Source: Tetrahymena elliotti 4EA (Eukaryota; Ciliophora; Oligohymenophorea; Hymenostomatida; Tetrahymenidae). From it: a DNA stretch of 64,000 nucleotides. The notes beneath the pieces were generated by a model. It had not been told where the DNA came from. It saw nothing but the letters and a program-made list of their open reading frames with translations, and did not search any database. Shown in pieces: positions 24,201 to 35,598 of this stretch. Numbering within the stretch: the first letter of the stretch is position 1; each line of letters opens with the position of its first letter. The stretch covers positions 756,978 through 820,977 of the forward strand of contig JH720304.1 in assembly GCA_000231825.2 (NCBI GenBank), in the 5' to 3' direction. Position numbers and translations under genes: made by a program.

Positions 24201-25128
24201 ATGCTCTAAATTCTCCTTTATATTTTTGCTTGTTACTTTACTGTTTGGATTTTTAGCCTATTTTTCTTTCTTTGAAAATACGAATGGGAGGTTTACAACG
24301 TTAGACTAAGCCTTGCTTTTTCTTATTGAAACTCTATTTGGTTAATTTTCATTTGATGATTTCAATTAACCTTCACCAATATATGCACCAATATTCTTAA
24401 ACGTTTATCTCTTCTTTATGCCTATTATCTTTATGTAACTACTGGTTGCCGTTTTGACATTTACATTTGAAGCAGCATCTAAAAGTGGTAGAATCCATTA
24501 CTTTTTAGGTACAATAGATAATCTTAAAAATCTAGAATATGACCATATTTGTGGATGTCTTGTTACTATACCAATAGTTGGGAACTTTATCAACATTATT
24601 TTCATATTGACTCACATGCTCTCTGACCCTGACCCATCTATGAAAGTAAATTAAATATGAGAATATTATTTTGATTTTAATTAAACCAACACTAAATATA
24701 ATTAATAGGAATAAAATTTAGACACTTTGAAGAAAGTTAATAGATATTTAGTTCGACTTGGATATTTCCCTATTTATTTGATTTTCAACATTTTTTGTGT
24801 TCTTATAATATTAGTGTTCTCACCAATTTTCTATGTAGTAAAATTCTTCAGAATTCTAAATGAAAATAACAAGGAAGAGGGATATTCTAAAGGTAAAAGA
24901 TTATTAAAATGGGTATTATTAGGATTTTACTATATGCTAATTTAAACTATACAAGACTTTAAAGATAATTATCAATATTTAATGCATGGAAAATATGTAA
25001 ATATAAACAACAGTCCAGATGCAAATCAATCAAACTAATAACAATCCATCTAAATCTCTCTAACTAAAAACTGTCTTAAAAAAATGGAATAATAAACTAT
25101 TTAAATACCTTTCCCTGTCATTCATTGA
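21283..25128 (+). CDS. polycystin/TRP-like cation channel
   Basis: Eight exons (21283-21402, 21558-21838, 21935-22033, 22093-22629, 22684-22843, 22909-23430, 23494-24645, 24709-25128) give 1096 residues. The N-terminus is Ser-rich and charged. Residues about 100-640 are soluble and helical, without a recognised repeat. The membrane part (about 645-950) has TM segments including QIIIDIIIGFNFTFKPIFIL, FFCFLLGVLSFIQWAAISN, FDFLIIFRSIYMAVVICQCV and FSFIFLLVTLLFGFLAYFSF. Next comes a pore-like stretch (ALLFLIETLFGQFSFDDF) and a last segment (YLFFMPIIFMQLLVAVLTFT). The pore stretch resembles the polycystin LFrmllGdFdF pore helix and filter. The last exon adds one more hydrophobic hairpin (YFPIYLIFNIFCVLIILVFS) and a Gln-rich tail. 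It is likely a cation channel in the plasma, ciliary or vacuolar membrane. The exact subfamily (PKD2-like or mucolipin-like) is open. Confidence 0.8.
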
Positions 25129-26262
25129 TTTAAAATACTCAAATTAAATTCTTTGTAAAAAATATCATTATACTTAAATTAATATTTTAAAAGTAAATTT
25201 ATTTTTCTTTAAATTTTTGTAAATACTTCTCAAAACTTAACAAAAGGTAAGCAATATTCAGTTTATTTTAAAAAATTCTGAAATATGTTTAATTAAAAAA
25301 AATCAACTAAAAAATTTCAGATGCAATTTAAAATAAGTAACAATCGGTATGTGCAATAATATTTAGTTACAAAACTAAGATAAATAATTAAAAAATTTAA
25401 TTTATTCTTTCAAAAATAAAAAATCTTTGCTTTAAGAAACTTTAATAAAAGCCATTAATTATTGATAATAATTCTTTTAAAAATCTAAACTCAACATATA
25501 TTTTAATTAAAGTTTTGCTTATAATATGGGAGACAAATAATAATAAATCCATTAATAGCTATTAATTATTTTCAGACGATTATTAAATAAATAATAATAT
25601 ATTTTTAAAAATAATAATAATAAATAAAAATCATTTTTTGTTAAAAAATATTTCTCAAAAATCTTTTCAAAATAAGAAAAAAATTTGATTTGGCTTGAAA
25701 AACATAAAAAAAAATCTTTTTTTTGACACTTCAGAACTTTAATTAAGTTTTGTTTTTTTAAAAAAATTTTTATCATGATTTAACAAATTTGATGTTGTTT
25801 ACAAAATCAAAATTTTATTTTTTATGAAATTTTTTTGCAAATTAATAGTGATATCATTAGATATTTAATTTTTAATTAGAAAGATTTGTGAAAATAATGA
25901 ATTTTCAAAATGATAAATAAATAAAATACTTTTTTAATAATTAAATACATAAAAGAATTCCCTCCTAAATTTTATAATTTATAAATTGAGATATAAAATA
26001 ATTAATTGGTTGATATCTTTCACTTTCAAACTAAATCAAAGAAAACACTTTCTTTATCTGAAAAGTTTTGATAGACAGCTTATTAGTGGTAAATCATTAA
26101 TTATATTTTGAAGATTTGTAATATTTTATTTGTTGTGTTGATTGAATGATTTTTCTGAGTATTAAGAACAAATAAATTATTATTTTTTAATAAAAACACT
26201 ATTCATAAAAAAGGTTAGTAAATAGATCAAAAATTATAGAGAGTTAACAAAAATATTTCAAA
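25129..26262. other. intergenic, extremely AT-rich
   Basis: Long A and T runs with no supported gene on either strand. It separates the channel gene from the RBR ligase gene. Confidence 0.5.
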
Positions 26263-29200
26263 ATGAAAACCACTTTTAGCTAGGAAAATACAAAGACATA
26301 TACAGCAGCATATAAGTAAAAGAATAGAAATCAAGGAAAGGATCCTATTTTCTTCTACAACAGTAAAATTTAAAACACTCTTCTCTTCAATTCCAAATAA
26401 TTCATTTGAAATCATCTCATAATTTCTACTTAAATTTGATTAAAACATTTATAAAATATCTAGAGTTGAACAAAAACTTGTAAGACAAAATATAAGAAGA
26501 GTTTTAGCTAAAATTTGAAGAAGAATATGTTTACTTACTTTTAGAAGCCTATAGAAGGGATTGCTTACTTGATATGATTAAAATCATCACTATGCTTCAA
26601 TTTAGAGATCAAAAATCTTTCTTTAATTTTTTAAAGTAGTAAAATAGCAAAACGCACTTACAATGCTTGTTTGGAGAAAACTATAATTTGCAAATTTTAA
26701 AAAACTAGTCAGATCCTATATATTACCTCCAATTATTAAATAGATACTTAAGTATTAGCGATCAATAAATCCCTTTAAACTGCAGACTTTGTACTAACTT
26801 ATTTGAAACAATAGATAGAAATTATCAAGCATTAAATAATTAATTGCCATAGATGATTGATTATGTTGTAATAATGAATAACTAAAATCCTAAAATGCAT
26901 TTTTTTGAAAAGTATAAAGCAAACAAGCAAGATTTAAAATTAAGAATTCGCTTATGCTTTTTAGCAACATATGCTTACAATTTATGTGTGAAGAAAGATT
27001 AGCCAGATATACCTTTTTTCATTTTTTAGCAAGATTATTGTGACTTTAAATAACTACAAGATCCTTTTTTGTAGGAAATACTTAATTCTGGAAATTTTTT
27101 TATAGTTTCAAACAAAAATAATACCAAAAAATGTGCTTTCTCAGACATGCCCATGGTAGTAGATTTCTCAAATGAAGAAGTTAACTATCCTTCTTTATAT
27201 CTAGTAAATTAATTTGGTAATATTCTGATTTATTTATCTCTTAGCTTCAATAAAATCTCTTAATTGAAATCAATGAATAATTAATATTCTAACAAAAATT
27301 GTGTTTAGAAATAATTAATTATTTTGAGTTATAATTTGCTTGAGAAATTTTCAATCAAATCAAATTTTCAATAATCTGAATACTAAAAATTAATATTTAA
27401 AAATATAGAGGAACTCCTAGGATATATGTGGCAATATGCAGGTTAAATTAGCTATCCTAAGAGTCTGTCATAGGATATTTATATAAGTCTTCAGAATAGA
27501 TTAAATATTGTGATAGGCTAATTAGTTGATTTGAATTTAGTAAAAGGAACAGTTACAGAAAATAATAAAGCAAGGACACTTATAATTGAAGCAAAATCAT
27601 AATAAAAATAAAAGTTAGAAGATTCTCATGTTTTACAAAAAGAATAGTAAATAATTTAAATATTTGATTATGAAGACAGTTTGATGGAGTAAAAGAAAGT
27701 TGATCCATTTGAAGTAGAATATATTGATCCTGAGTATAAATGCAAGTTTATTTTTGGAGATGGGCTCTCTATTACTAATTATCTTCTTCCTAATGAGTAT
27801 GACTCTGTTTAAATTGAAAACTATCCTGAAAACGAAGTTTCGTTCTTTGAAGAGTTTAAATTAAATTATCAACTAATTATGAGCATTAAAAAAAAGGAAA
27901 ATAAATCAATATACGTTAAATGCCTTAACTATGCCTTAGCAGAGGAATTCTATAATTACTTTATAACCAGACATTTAGTCAAGGACAAATAAAACAGACT
28001 GATTTCTAAACCTCTTATCACAGAAAATCTCTACACAAATAAAACAATGTAAATGATGACTGTCTAATATGATTCTATATCTTTATAGAGAGATTTAGCT
28101 ATGTTTGAATAAAGTAAGAATGAATAAGCTATGAATGAATAAGCAATGATTGAACAAGCTATGATTTAATAAGCTGTTGATAGATTTGCTAAAGGAGGCT
28201 ACAAAATCATTCTAGATTATTAAAATAAAACAAAATCTTCAGATTAAAAAATCTGTTACTTACTTTTTGATAAACTAGAAATTGCTAACTGTGTAAAGGA
28301 CACGTAACCTATTCATTCAATCTTCTTTATAATTTTATTTTATTCACTCTTATTTTTCATACTTTTTTCATAATTGCATGAAGCAAACTTTTTAAAAAAT
28401 CTAGAACCCAAAATTATTTTTTAAATAAATCTTTTTGAGGATTAATAATTTTAATTGATAATATAGATTAAACGAACAAGTTGCTGATGGAATCAGATTC
28501 AAAAGCATGGAAGTAAAAGAGATTAAATAAGGTAAAATTACTATAGATCAAAAAGTTTATATCTACTATGAGGAATTGCTGAAGAAAATAACTCCTAATG
28601 AATACAAAATTCTTAGACCAAATGAATAAGAGTATGAAGAAAAAGAGGTTACATAATAATTCCTTCTCAAAAAGACTGAAAAAGTAAAAAAATAAATTAT
28701 CAGATTATTTGATAATCCAAAAGACAACACAAAAGTTAACATTTTAATATAATCAGAAACAGATAAGTTAATTTTCAAAGGTTTATATGAAATATAAATG
28801 ATTATTAAACCTAAAAGCATTTATTAGCTTAAAGATACAACATAGTATCACATATTTACAAACGAAAATGCTAGAAACAAGCTAAAAGAATTGAGCATTA
28901 ATAATTCAATTTACATCCATCACAATAATTAACTTAATAGATTAGAGTTTTATACTTACAAAACAGCTAAAAAATCATAAAGTTTAGTTTAAAAAGTAAT
29001 CAAGGAAATAGAAGAATACATAAACAAGTATAAAATTAAAGTATCATATAATATTTAGTAATAAAGCTCCCTTAAATTGGTTGAATATCTCAGAAGTAAA
29101 AGACTACTTTGCTAATTTGAAAATAAAAAAATTACAACAGAAATAGTTTACACGGAATTCAAAGAATAAAACAGCTATATTCTTGAGAATTTTTTGAAAC

Positions 29201-30223
29201 CTTTCCACTAAAATATCGAGGATTGCTAGATTTGTTATGATACACAAGAATTATTTTATCTCTCTAATTGTAAATGTAAGTCTGTGTGTAAATCTTGTTT
29301 GAAGGAGCACATTAAAGATGGTGTTATTAGTTCTCTTACAAGTTATTAAGACATAATCAAATGTCCATCTTGTACTAAATAACCAATCTCAATTAGAGAT
29401 ATTAACAAAATATTTGATAAATTTAGTCTTTAGGATTTATTTAGAATGAGATTTAAATCTGGTATAGATCACTTATAAAATTCGAAAGGAATGAAAATTT
29501 TTAAAGGATGTGAGTTCCCTGATTGCAAAGGTATACTCATTCATTTTTAATCTATATTTTTCTCAAATGAAATTATTTTTATAAAAAGGTATTATGAGAA
29601 TCCCATATGAAATCACCAAAGATACTAAAAATAATTGGTAATGTCCAATGTGCTAATACTACTATTGCATTAGGCATATATTAAAATAACAATATCATTT
29701 ACCTCTACATAGTGTGCATGAAGATATTGTTACATGTGAGGCATAAATAAAAGATATAGGAGTGGATGATTTAAAATCTTTAGGTTTAGTAAAAGAATGC
29801 CCTAATTGCAAAACTAGGTTTTCCCATGAAGAAGGATGTAATCATCTCACTTGTAAATAATGTTAGTGTCATTTCTGTGCAATCTGCAATTGGTATGAGA
29901 TGAAATAAAAAGATATATACTATCATTTGTAGAAAGAGCATTCTGGAATTCGTACTTAAGTAGTTAACATAAATAATATGAACTAATAAGTGAAGGAAAA
30001 GCTTTAGAAAAAATTAGAGAAAAAGGAAAATAACATAAAAGAAGGTAAAAATTTGAATGATGATAGCGATGAAGAGTAAAATGTTTTCAAAAAATTTGAA
30101 TTAGAAAAAACTTGCTTTTTCAAGTAAAGTGATTTAGATGAAAACTTACTAAAAGTCCTTTATCCAGCAGAAGCAGACAACTAATTATCTTAATTACAAG
30201 TATCTAAAATACTATTTGAGTGA
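26263..30223 (+). CDS. RBR (RING-IBR-RING) E3 ubiquitin ligase, 1212 residues
   Basis: Four exons: 26263-26362, 26464-28303, 28467-29530 and 29589-30223. The C-terminal part holds an RBR module. RING1 starts DCQICYDTQELFYLSNCKCK and continues with CKSCLKEH and KCPSC. The IBR has CEFPDCKG, WQCPMCQYYYCIRH and a further Cys/His set. RING2 is ECPNCKTRFSHEEGCNHLTC with FCAICNWYEM. The cysteine in GCNH is the expected catalytic residue that accepts ubiquitin from the E2, so the enzyme should be active. The N-terminal 850 residues are helical without a recognised domain. A short internal repeat, NEQAMNEQAMIEQAMIQQAV, lies near residue 590. The tail is a charged coiled coil. The first exon is inferred from an ATG and a frame-preserving intron. 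The substrate is unknown. Confidence 0.9.
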
Positions 30224-32103
30224 AAAAAAAACTATTCTCTCATTTTAAGTATTTGAATCTTTGTAGTTTTTGTTTATTATATTTTCAAAAGTATTTTAAT
30301 TATGTTTATGATTATTTTTCTTTTTGAAAAAAGATATTAAAACTAAAATAAATATTCATAAATATCTTTTACTTTATTTTTAAAACTTATTTTCTTAAAA
30401 AAATTTATTAATTCTAAAATATATCAGAACTTGTTTTTCAAATAAAGATTTTAAAGAAAATCTACAACTAATTATCTTAATTACAAATATCTAGAGAATT
30501 ATTTAAGTATAAAATAATAATTATTTTGTCATCTTAAGGATTTAAATCAACTTATTTTATTTATTATTCAATCAAAAGCATATTGAAAAAATTAACTACT
30601 TATTATTTTTATGAATTTACAAAAACTCTTTTTTAGAAATATATACCATATTCTCTTTATAATAAGGAGGTACTTTTTATAATTATTTTCAAAATTTTTC
30701 TCCTTTAAAAGTAAAAAAGAATATTAAAAATAGTAATTTTTTCAATTTTTCTTTTTAGAGAATATGTGGTAATAAAATCTTATTTTTTAAAATAATATTA
30801 ACTAATTTTAATGTATTAAAAATCATTCTAAAGAAAAAAATAATTAACTCTCTTTATGAAAAAAATATCTAATATTAAATATTTTCTTTATCATATTAAA
30901 TAAATTGAAAAATCACAAAAGAAAAAGTTGTAATAAATTTTTTTAAATTCATAAAATAATTTATTTCTAATTATTAGAATATTTAAAAAAATATCTTTTG
31001 CTGAAAACACTTCTTATTAGTATCAAAAATTAAGTATATTTCATTTTGGATTTTGAATCCTAATAAAAGTTTGGGTTTAAGCTTCAAATAAACAACAAGT
31101 AATTCATCTTGAAATGGATAAAAGATACCTTTTTACAAAAAAATTATATTCAATTTGAGAAATCAAAAGAATTTACAGAAAATTATTTGATTTTTACTTA
31201 ATATTTCCAAAAATTAACCAAAATTTATGCCATTTTTAGTCTCTTTCAGAATATTATTATTAATCTTAATTTTACATAAATATTGTATTTGTTAATGCAA
31301 AATGCGAAAATAATAATAATATTAACTCAATAGATAATATTATTAAACATAAATCAGCTTTTATCAGAGCTATACAAAAATTGTTTTGATTTAGAGCCAA
31401 TCATATTAAAGTAAGTAGAATAATCAAATTAATGTAAATTTAAATATCATTACATCTTACTTTTTATTTTTACTCCATTTTGAGTGGCTCCAATCTAATT
31501 TCAAGTAAAACTATAACCTAAATAAAAATTTTGATTCCATTGACAAACAAACATAAAGCTAAATCTAATTTATCTTCATTTTTCTTTTTGACATTTTAAG
31601 AAAGAATTTTTTTGTAAATTATATCAAAATGAATTTAAAAATAATATTTTTCTAATTTAAAACACTTGAATTTTCAATTATCACATTACATATTCAACAA
31701 ATTTAAAACATTCTAATTTTTTTATCAAATATTTGCTTTTATATTTAGAATTATGTTTCTTTGCATTTCTATTTTTCATTTAAATAATCTTTACTCTGGT
31801 TAATTTGGTCTTGATTATCTCAAAATTTTATAAATTTAAAAATAATTTTTTGCTAATAAATTAATATTGAACACCAAATAAATATCTTTCTTTTTTAAAT
31901 AAAAAGTGTATCTAAACAATAAATTCGAGCGAACTGAATAAATATCCTTAAAATAGGAATTTATTTCAATTTTCTTTAACAAATTTTACTTTCTCTCAAT
32001 TAACTCAATGTTTAAATCACCAAAAAAGATATCAAATCAAAATACAATATAAAATTATGAAATACTACATTAAAATATTTTAATTTTATTGCTCATTATT
32101 TTT
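30224..32103. other. intergenic with relic copy of the RBR gene's 3' end
   Basis: Apart from the relic described separately (30426-30550) the stretch is AT-rich and without a gene. It lies between the convergent ends of the RBR gene and the minus-strand desaturase gene, so both 3' flanks are here. Confidence 0.55.
30426..30550 (+). pseudogene. duplicated fragment of the RBR gene 3' end
   Basis: The sequence parallels 30107-30258. GAACTTGTTTTTCAAATAAAG matches AAACTTGCTTTTTCAAGTAAAG in the gene. A 23-base stretch at 30464-30486 is identical to 30177-30199, followed by similar ATCTA and TTATTTAAGT/CTATTTGAGT segments and a shared TCTTAAGGATTT/TTTTAAGTATTT end. In the gene this region codes the last residues (KTCFFKQSDLDENLLK onward). 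The copy has lost the middle part and the TGA. Confidence 0.65.
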
Positions 32104-33324
32104 TCAATCTGTTTTATCAGATGATTTTACATTTTTGAATGGACCCCATGTACATGCTCTAACTCTTGATTTTACAAATTCTACTTTTTGCTCATGAGTT
32201 AAATTTTCTTTCGTCATCAACTTATTAGCTAAAATATCATATTGACTGAAAGCAACAAATCCAAAAACTTCGAAAGCATGAGTATCTTAGAACATTGAAG
32301 CTTTCTATTTTTCATATTCTTCTTTATGCTTTTCATATAATTCTCTGTGTTTTGACCAATGGGCACCAGGGTATTGATGATGGACTACATGGTAATCTTC
32401 TTCTAGGACATTGAAAGTACCAAATCGAATAGTAATATTATATGCATATTCGTTATCTGGGTTTTCAGGATCAATGAAGGCATGCCATGACCAATTAATA
32501 GCTGCTAAGAGAATGACATTCTCGAAGAAAGGATAGATAACATATCCAAAAGCAAATAGAGGGTGTATGTTGTAGCAGAAGACTGCGAAAATTAAAAAGT
32601 ATAAAGTTCCAACAATCATATTGATGCAGCATTTATAGTTTCTCTCTTTATAGAATTAAATAACTGTTGAAACATTAGTTGCATATAAAGTAAATCTAGG
32701 AAGATATCTAACCCAATTTCCAAAATTATCACGGGGTCTATCTGCAGTAGAGATAATATCTAAGTATGAGTTGTTGTACTTGTGGTGATTCTTAGAGTGA
32801 CCAATAGCAAAAGTGGAAGGAAGAATGCCATAGAAAAGTCCAATGAACCAATTGAAAACATTCTAGAATAGCAAGCTATAAGGTTCTTTGTAGAGTGATC
32901 TGCCCATATGACCTTCCTTATGAGAAAGAGCATATGCATATGCAAAATTGATCATAAAAGGACCAAGTCTTAAAACGTTATAGACAAGGCAAAGAGTGAA
33001 GCTGAAGCCATAAGCTAAGGTATATTTAAGGCACATAATAAACATTAGAGGGACTAAGATAGCCAAAAGAATAATGACATTCATCATGTAAGCATCTTCC
33101 TTGTAAGAAACAAAGCGTTCATTAAATGATTGAGTTTTCTTGTTAAAAGCTGTTGCCATTCTAAAAAGAAAACCAGTACCTGGTGTACCCTTACATTTTC
33201 TGTCAAGAAACTCCCAAAATGTAGCAATAGCAGCCATCAAAACGACTGGTAAAGACACAATTAGAATGAAAGTTCCAACTAACAAATTCCCTTGTTCTCT
33301 AAAAAATAATTTCTTTTTAGACAT
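32104..33324 (-). CDS. membrane di-iron fatty-acid desaturase/hydroxylase-like protein
   Basis: One intronless frame of 406 residues. The three histidine boxes of the integral-membrane di-iron superfamily are present in order: HKEGH (about residue 136), GHSKNHHKYNN (about 174-184) and EEDYHVVHHQYPGAHW (about 314-329). Hydrophobic segments lie near the N-terminus (LLVGTFILIVSLPVVLMAAI), at VIILLAILVPLMFIMCLKYT, around LCLVYNVLRLGPFMINFAY, and at NMIVGTLYFLIFAVFCYN. Such proteins use O2 and electrons from cytochrome b5 or a similar donor to desaturate or hydroxylate lipid chains, usually in the ER. The exact reaction and substrate cannot be set from the boxes. The gene points toward the RBR gene, so the two are convergent. 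Confidence 0.85.
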
Positions 33325-34188
33325 ATTCTTGTATGCCTGCTATTCTTCTTAACTACTCATTGATTTTTGTAATTTTTATTTGATTGAAATTTAATTATTA
33401 TTTTATTCGATCTGGTTTTTTTTTTAATATTTAAAAACTTTGATTGTGCTGAATTAATTAATAAACACTCGTTTATCTGTAATCTGTTTTGTTATGTTTG
33501 ATTTGGTATTGTTGCAATTTACTATTTTTAAACACAAATATTTTTAAAAAGTAATTAAAACTGAATATAATATTATTAGATAAATTTGTTTAATCCTAAA
33601 AAAGGGTCATTTAAACAAAGGATTTTTCTTGTTGATTTTTATCCTCTAATCTTAATGTAAATGTGTTTTTTTAATCACTTCAAAACAAATAAACTATTGA
33701 TAAAATATAACTCTTTACTATGAATGAATTTCTGATCAATCCTATTCTAGTTATTTATTCCTAAGTAAATTATTAGGACTATGATGCACTTTTAAAAAAA
33801 TATTCAGTAAAGGAATGATAATCAAACATACATCCCTGTGTAACTTAATAATTTAAAAAAATTAAAAAATAATAATTAATAATTTAAAAAAAAGATATTT
33901 AAAAGAATTTGTTTTTTTGAAGATCTTATTTTTTAGATATTAAATTGCTAAGTATCTGTTAAATACACTCTATCAATTAATATAGATATTTTTTGCTTAC
34001 TTAAGATCAAATCAAATTAGATTATCTAATAAAGATATTTGATTCTCTTTAAAATAAGTAAACATTCAGAATATTCAGAATGTAAAAATAAATCAAATTT
34101 TGAAAGATCTATTTAAATTTAATTAAAACATAATTTTACATTAAAAAAGTGAATTTTTTTAAATTTTCAGATATTAAATATTAAACAA
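33325..34188. other. intergenic, divergent promoter region
   Basis: The start codons of the minus-strand desaturase and the plus-strand gene at 34189 face away from each other across this stretch, so it should hold both promoters. No specific element is recognised. Confidence 0.5.
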
Positions 34189-34839
34189 ATGAGCGAAAAT
34201 AGTACAGTTAGCAAAACAGATTTCTAAACAGCTGAAGAAGCATTAGAAATTTTCAATGGTTTTTTAGAAAAGTTAAATTTGAAGTAAAGATGGGATGATT
34301 TACAGGAAATTAAGGTAGCAAAGTAAACAAATTGGAGAAAAATATTAACTTCTGAAGAATTTCTTAAAATTATTTAATGGATCTTAATTGTCAACATGAG
34401 AATGCAATTTATTGATTTCTTAAATACCATTTAAGTTTTCTTTTTTATCCTTGCCTACTATCTAGTTATAACTGCATACTTCTTTTATAAGAAACAGTAA
34501 GAAAAAAAATCTGAATTTCCTCAATTAATGACATCATTATTGAAGGAATTTGCTTTATTTTTAGTAATCTTCCTTGCTTTCGAAGAAAGATTCTTAAATC
34601 TACCTCTCCCCTCACAAATAAAAAGTATTAGCTTCTTTTTCTTCCCAGTAATAGTATTTAGCCAGTACTCAATCATCACTGATCTAAATCTAACTTATAA
34701 GCTCAACAACAGAATAATTATATAAGGATAAAACTGGAAAATTTCGCGTCTTGCTATGGTTTTTTAAAAAGCTGTAGATTTACACTAATTCTATTTAGAT
34801 AACTATGAAAAATCTTTAAAACTTAAAAAATAGAAATGA
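34189..34839 (+). CDS. small membrane protein of unknown function
   Basis: One exon of 216 residues ending at TGA. The N-terminal 70 residues are soluble and charged (MSENSTVSKTDFQTAEEALE, then LKQRWDDLQEIKVAKQTNWR). Three hydrophobic segments follow: VFFFILAYYLVITAYFFYKK near 80-100, FALFLVIFLAFEERFLNLPL near 118-138, and ISFFFFPVIVFSQYSIITDL near 145-165. The C-terminus is basic (YEKSLKLKKQK). No family is recognised. The helical, Trp- and Leu-containing N-terminus and basic tail would suit a membrane-anchored adaptor, but this is a guess. Confidence 0.7.
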
Positions 34840-35598
34840 ATTTGTATAAGTTTATGTAAAGTTAAATAGTTATTAAACAATAAATATAGTAACCTCAATA
34901 TTTTTCATATAAAAAAATGTATTTATTTTAAAATACTCATTTTTATTTTTATTTTAATATACAACTCAAAAATCAAAAACTATAAAATAAGTTTTTGGAA
35001 ATCTATCAATCTTACTTTATTCTAAAAGAAAATTAAAATATTAAGTAAATATTTATTTGTATCATTATTTTAATTTTCATCAAATAAATAAATATTTAAT
35101 ATTTAAAAAAATGAATGGATAAGCTTTTTAAATGCCAATAAAAATAAGATTTTAATTTCACTTTTTAATAAATTATTTATGGATTATATTTAAACTGATT
35201 TTATTTATTTGCCTTTAATTTATTTTGATTAAGATTCATTGGTTATTTGGCAAAGTAGGTTCTGATGTATAAAAACTATCTATTTTTATAATAATTTTTA
35301 CAAATGATAATGCTATGCTTTAGAAAAGATCATGAAACTTAAGAAATATTTTGTTTTGAATTTAAAAAAGTTAAAAATTAAAAATGTTAATCTTACTTCA
35401 AAATATTTTTTCTGCCAATATATAAAAATTATATTAATTTTTTTGATCCAGAATTTTATTTTTTTGTCATTTGTACAAATAATTAAAAACGGAATTACTT
35501 ACTAAAGCATAATCATATTTTATAATATCAGATATATTACTTTTTATATAAATTATAAAAATTGTTATTAAAATCAGATTAGTAAGATTAAAAGGAAA
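34840..35598. other. intergenic, nothing recognised
   Basis: AT-rich sequence without a supported open frame, RNA or repeat. Confidence 0.5.

Noticed and set aside
26227..26415. Minus-strand 62-codon frame ending at TGA with a hydrophobic Cys/Leu/Ile segment, looking like a small membrane protein
   Set aside because: The opposite strand here is the first exon and first intron of the RBR ligase, whose splice keeps frame into a 1212-residue protein. The minus frame is best explained as antisense to that.
28566..28820. Minus-strand 84-codon hydrophobic frame
   Set aside because: It lies opposite a continuous coding exon of the RBR ligase.
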